Assembly (NCBI GenBank): GCA_016776705.1 | Contig: JADHSW010000124.1 | Location: 1-8,660 of the forward strand | Source of the DNA: Rhodospirillales bacterium | Lineage (GTDB): Bacteria; Pseudomonadota; Alphaproteobacteria; Rhodospirillales; JABHCV01 | Length of the DNA stretch: 8,660 nucleotides | Direction of reading: 5' to 3' | In this document: positions 6,772-8,660 of the stretch, piece after piece | Numbering within the stretch: the first letter of the stretch is position 1 | Layout: every line of letters begins with the position of its first letter | The notes under the pieces: model-generated | The model's input: only the letters and a program-made list of their open reading frames with translations | Database searches by the model: none | What the model was told of the DNA's origin: nothing | Position numbers and translations under genes: made by a program

Positions 6772-7569
6772 ATGGGTAAATTTGTCGACGTCGATTCTAT
6801 TCTGGCAAAATTAAGCGCCGAATTCATTGATGATTGCCTGGACAATCTGGACGAGGCTGACAAGGCTCTCGTGAGCATGCGTGCGAATCCCGACGACCTT
6901 CAGAGCCATTATGACAACCTGCATCGTCTTGTTCACTCCATCAAGGGTACAGCGGGTACGTTTGGATTTCCGGCAGTTGGCGCTATCGCCCACCGCCTTG
7001 AGGATTTTATGGAAGCACTTGATGGTGTGTATTCTCATCTGGATGATATTCAACAATTCCTGGTCAAAATGAGAGAGATTGCCGAGTCAGGAATAAATCC
7101 AGAGGGTGATGAATATATTGATTTATTACGCCGCTTACCGCGCGCTCACAATCGCCTAGCCCCTGTTCGCCCGACAAGAGGGGTCAATATTTTATTGGTT
7201 ATGCCACGCGACGTTCAACGCAAAATCATTGGTCATGAACTTTCGTCCTGCGGATTTGAAATGTCTTTCGTCGCCAATGGTGTTCAGGCTATTTCGTCCG
7301 TATTGACGATGAAACCAGATGTGGTCATATCAAATGACATACTAGAAGACATGACCGGCGCCGATCTGGCTGGAGCCCTAAGTGCCATCAAGGAGACGCG
7401 CGGCACCCATTTTGTCATAATGAGCAATACCGAGGACGAACTGGAAACTTTGCCGGGATTTCCTGAAAGTGTCGCGATCATCAAGAAGGAAGTGGATTAT
7501 ACCGAGGCCCTGAGCAAGCGCCTGATCGACTGGGGCTTATTCGGTGGTTACGTCCAATCATTGAAGTGA
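6772..7569 (+). CDS. Hpt domain protein fused to a degenerate receiver
   Basis: Predicted soluble 265-aa phosphorelay protein. Residues about 10-110 are an Hpt four-helix domain with phosphoacceptor H55 (HRLVHSIKGTAGTFGF), followed by HRLEDFMEAL as in CheA-type Hpt modules. After a linker rich in Arg and Pro (about 120-136), a receiver-like domain runs from 137 to about 260. It has lost key residues: LLVMPRD lacks the acidic pair after the first strand, and alignment of DVVISNDILEDMTG puts N188 at the phosphoacceptor position. The C-terminal Lys region reads IIKKEV instead of the usual KP. The Hpt should therefore carry phosphate, while the receiver probably serves in binding. The gene has its own promoter, opposite mscS. 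No CheA-type kinase or P2-P5 domains follow, so it is not a truncated CheA in the ordinary sense. A link to the upstream hybrid kinase is possible but unproven. Confidence 0.85.
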   Translation: MGKFVDVDSILAKLSAEFIDDCLDNLDEADKALVSMRANPDDLQSHYDNLHRLVHSIKGTAGTFGFPAVGAIAHRLEDFMEALDGVYSHLDDIQQFLVKMREIAESGINPEGDEYIDLLRRLPRAHNRLAPVRPTRGVNILLVMPRDVQRKIIGHELSSCGFEMSFVANGVQAISSVLTMKPDVVISNDILEDMTGADLAGALSAIKETRGTHFVIMSNTEDELETLPGFPESVAIIKKEVDYTEALSKRLIDWGLFGGYVQSLK

Positions 7570-7653
7570 ACCGGGGCGGTTGCCTGTGCTGCTTAAAGGT
7601 TGACTGAAAAGTGATCACCGCTTCTGCCCTGTTTATATATGATGGGGTGATTG

Positions 7654-7659
7654 AAAGGG
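7654..7659 (+). promoter_or_regulatory. Ribosome binding site for the 7669 start
   Basis: AAAGGG lies 9 bases before the ATG at 7669 and favours it over the in-frame TTG at 7651. A four-codon frame (ATG AAT CCA TGA, 7661-7672) overlaps this start out of frame and could affect initiation; that effect is speculative. Confidence 0.5.
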
Positions 7660-7668
7660 TATGAATCC

Positions 7669-8244
7669 ATGAACCTGTTTCAGACACTGCTTAGTCCCGA
7701 CAAGGAAGAATTGGAGAACGGCGAGCGCGTGCTGGTGGGCAAGGCGGCAAATATATTGCAGGTTGGTGAATTCCAGCTTTTACAATTGGCTTATAGGGAC
7801 TGGCATAACAAGGAATTGCCGGAAGCCCTGGTGTCGCAGCTATTCTCGTCATACATGCTCAGGAATGAAGTTCCCCATTGGGCCCGTTATTTCGCTCGCA
7901 ACATAATCGAGGCCAGCGAAAAGGGCGCCCTGAATGACAATGAACCCTCGTTCCATGATTTTGACCACAACTACCACACATCGGTTCCGGGCGGATTGCG
8001 TCGGTTCTGGGTGGCTGTTGGCGTGCTGGCTGTCGCCATGGGTGGGGCTATCGTCCTCGCAGATTTATCCATCGTAAAAACCGGATCATCGGGGATATTT
8101 CCGCCTTATCTTGACCAGAATAATTTGAAAATAAGTGGCACGACTACCCCCTACGGTCGAGCCGATGTGGTCCCGCCATCGTCTCAGGTGGACGCGTCCC
8201 TTCCCGATATGGGCAGGGAATCCGATGTCGCGGGAAACGACTAA
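7669..8244 (+). CDS. Single-pass membrane protein of unknown function
   Basis: I do not recognise a named family for this 191-aa protein. Residues 1-110 are hydrophilic and look like a compact helical domain, with distinctive stretches NILQVGEFQLLQLAYRDW, SSYMLRNEVPHWARYFARN and FHDFDHNYHTSVP, rich in aromatic residues and His. One hydrophobic helix spans about 113-134 (FWVAVGVLAVAMGGAIVLADL), just after two Arg residues. The positive-inside rule thus puts the N-terminal domain in the cytoplasm and the 57-residue tail, rich in Ser, Pro and Asp, in the periplasm. There is no cleavable signal peptide. The start at 7669 is chosen for its ribosome site. The stop is 57 bases before the small membrane gene, with a tandem palindrome between. 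Coding character is convincing; function is unknown. Confidence 0.75.
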   Translation: MNLFQTLLSPDKEELENGERVLVGKAANILQVGEFQLLQLAYRDWHNKELPEALVSQLFSSYMLRNEVPHWARYFARNIIEASEKGALNDNEPSFHDFDHNYHTSVPGGLRRFWVAVGVLAVAMGGAIVLADLSIVKTGSSGIFPPYLDQNNLKISGTTTPYGRADVVPPSSQVDASLPDMGRESDVAGND

Positions 8245-8249
8245 CATTA

Positions 8250-8278
8250 TTGATTCATTTAAATGATTTCATTTAAAT
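8250..8278 (+). promoter_or_regulatory. Weak sigma70-like promoter overlapping the palindromes
   Basis: TTGATT (8250-8255) and TTAAAT (8273-8278) lie 17 bases apart, each matching 4 of 6 consensus positions. Transcription would begin near 8285, shortly before the small membrane gene. A repressor on the palindromes would cover it. The match is weak in A/T-rich DNA. Confidence 0.25.
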
Positions 8279-8280
8279 GA
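8255..8280. repeat. Tandem 12-bp palindromes, candidate operator
   Basis: TCATTTAAATGA, a perfect palindrome, occurs at 8255-8266 and again at 8269-8280, separated by TT (14-base period). The second copy extends to 14 bp (8268-8281). The pair lies in the 57-base gap between two + strand genes. This arrangement fits two adjacent dimer-binding sites of a regulator; it is A/T-rich and lacks a GC stem and T-tail, so an intrinsic terminator is unlikely. Confidence 0.6.
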
Positions 8281-8301
8281 AGATTGATTTACCGTCATTG
8301 C

Positions 8302-8502
8302 ATGTTTGAATTTACAGGCGAATTTGAGCCTTTTATCAATTTTGTGTTTCTTTGCGTGACCGGCTACATTGCCTTGCATGGCATTCGTTTTCGCGACGCA
8401 AACGGGGATACGGATTTTGTCCGGCTGCTGTTCGGATCGATCGCCGCTGTCTTCTTTTTCATGGTGCTTTTTCAGGACGTGCTCGGTATCGTCGCTTTCT
8501 AG
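8302..8502 (+). CDS. Small two-helix membrane protein of unknown function
   Basis: A 66-aa protein with two likely transmembrane helices, residues about 11-28 (FINFVFLCVTGYIALHGI) and 42-66 (LLFGSIAAVFFFMVLFQDVL and on). They are joined by a charged loop, RFRDANGDTDFVR. I do not recognise the family. The ATG at 8302 has no clear ribosome site; an in-frame TTG at 8284 would add MIYRHC and is an alternative. The amino-acid pattern (two clean hydrophobic blocks with a short polar turn) and the exact tail-to-tail fit with the next gene's stop argue that it is real. The other two frames open over this region have poor composition and are shadows. Confidence 0.65.
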   Translation: MFEFTGEFEPFINFVFLCVTGYIALHGIRFRDANGDTDFVRLLFGSIAAVFFFMVLFQDVLGIVAF

Positions 8503-8660
8503 GGCTTATAGACGCGTTCTTCGTCATCAAGCTCTGGTATCGTCAGGCACTCACCCTCTTTCAAGGTTTCTACCCGCGTATACAGGAACTGTGCCCGTTT
8601 GCGAGCTGATGACGGGTTGGGGCGATGGATGATCTTGTCGACGATGCCTGGGCCGTCAAC
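8499..8660 (-). CDS. Hypothetical protein, C-terminal part (5' end outside window)
   Basis: On the reverse strand a frame is open from the window edge (8660) to a TAG at 8501-8499, giving 53 residues. The product reads VDGPGIVDKIIHRPNPSSA, then RKRAQFLYTRVETLKEGE and CLTIPELDDEERVYKP. It is charged, soluble-looking and of natural composition, with no hydrophobic segment. I do not recognise a family. Its stop shares CTAG with the stop of the small membrane gene on the other strand, an arrangement that supports both frames. The start and most of the protein may lie beyond the window. Confidence 0.6.
   Translation of the reverse strand, partial: VDGPGIVDKIIHRPNPSSARKRAQFLYTRVETLKEGECLTIPELDDEERVYKP

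Noticed and set aside
7600..7643. TTGACT and TATGAT as a promoter for the 7669 gene
   Set aside because: They are 32 bases apart, far beyond the usable spacing.
8352..8632. Two overlapping + strand frames (8352-8609 and 8369-8632)
   Set aside because: Rich in Arg, Ser and Cys with no natural pattern, and they overlap the better small membrane gene and the - strand partial gene.

Overview
The window looks like chromosomal DNA from an alphaproteobacterium, most likely Rhodospirillales or a relative. This rests on protein style (PAS + PP2C phosphatase, MscS, a small Hpt/receiver family), balanced base composition and dense gene packing. The genus cannot be fixed from sequence alone. I see no rRNA, tRNA, CRISPR array, transposase or integrase.

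Bases 1-5791 (+ strand) hold a tight six-gene unit. It begins with a SiaA-type PAS/PP2C Ser/Thr phosphatase cut by the left edge, then a SiaB-type (DUF6272) kinase and a SiaC-type (DUF1987) phospho-switch protein. Next come a class III nucleotide cyclase, a soluble hybrid histidine kinase (HisKA-HATPase-pseudoreceiver-receiver-Hpt) and a single-domain response regulator. In Pseudomonas the SiaABC switch drives the diguanylate cyclase SiaD. Here no GGDEF gene is present, and the cyclase and histidine kinase sit in the SiaD place. Those two proteins share a gapless N-terminal module of about 65 residues (30 identical positions) although their output domains are unrelated. The simplest reading is that SiaC docks on this module and gates two outputs, probably cAMP and a His-Asp phosphorelay. 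That is inference, and it is the most interesting content of the window.

At 5788-6612 (- strand) an MscS-type mechanosensitive channel converges on the operon; the two stop codons share a TTAA palindrome. A 159-bp divergent region carries a good sigma70-like promoter for the next + strand gene (6772-7569), which encodes an Hpt domain fused to a receiver that lacks its phosphoacceptor Asp.

Bases 7669-8502 (+ strand) hold two membrane proteins of unknown function: a 191-aa single-pass protein and a 66-aa two-helix protein. Between them lie two copies of a 12-bp perfect palindrome. At the right edge a partial - strand gene (8499-8660) again meets its neighbour tail to tail, with the two stops sharing CTAG.

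How it may work: an upstream signal sensed by the PAS-phosphatase would set the SiaC phosphorylation state against SiaB. Free SiaC would then act on the cyclase and the histidine kinase, whose C-terminal Hpt could pass phosphate to the single-domain regulator. The Hpt-pseudoreceiver protein may be a further phosphorelay part, but it has its own promoter and no proven link.
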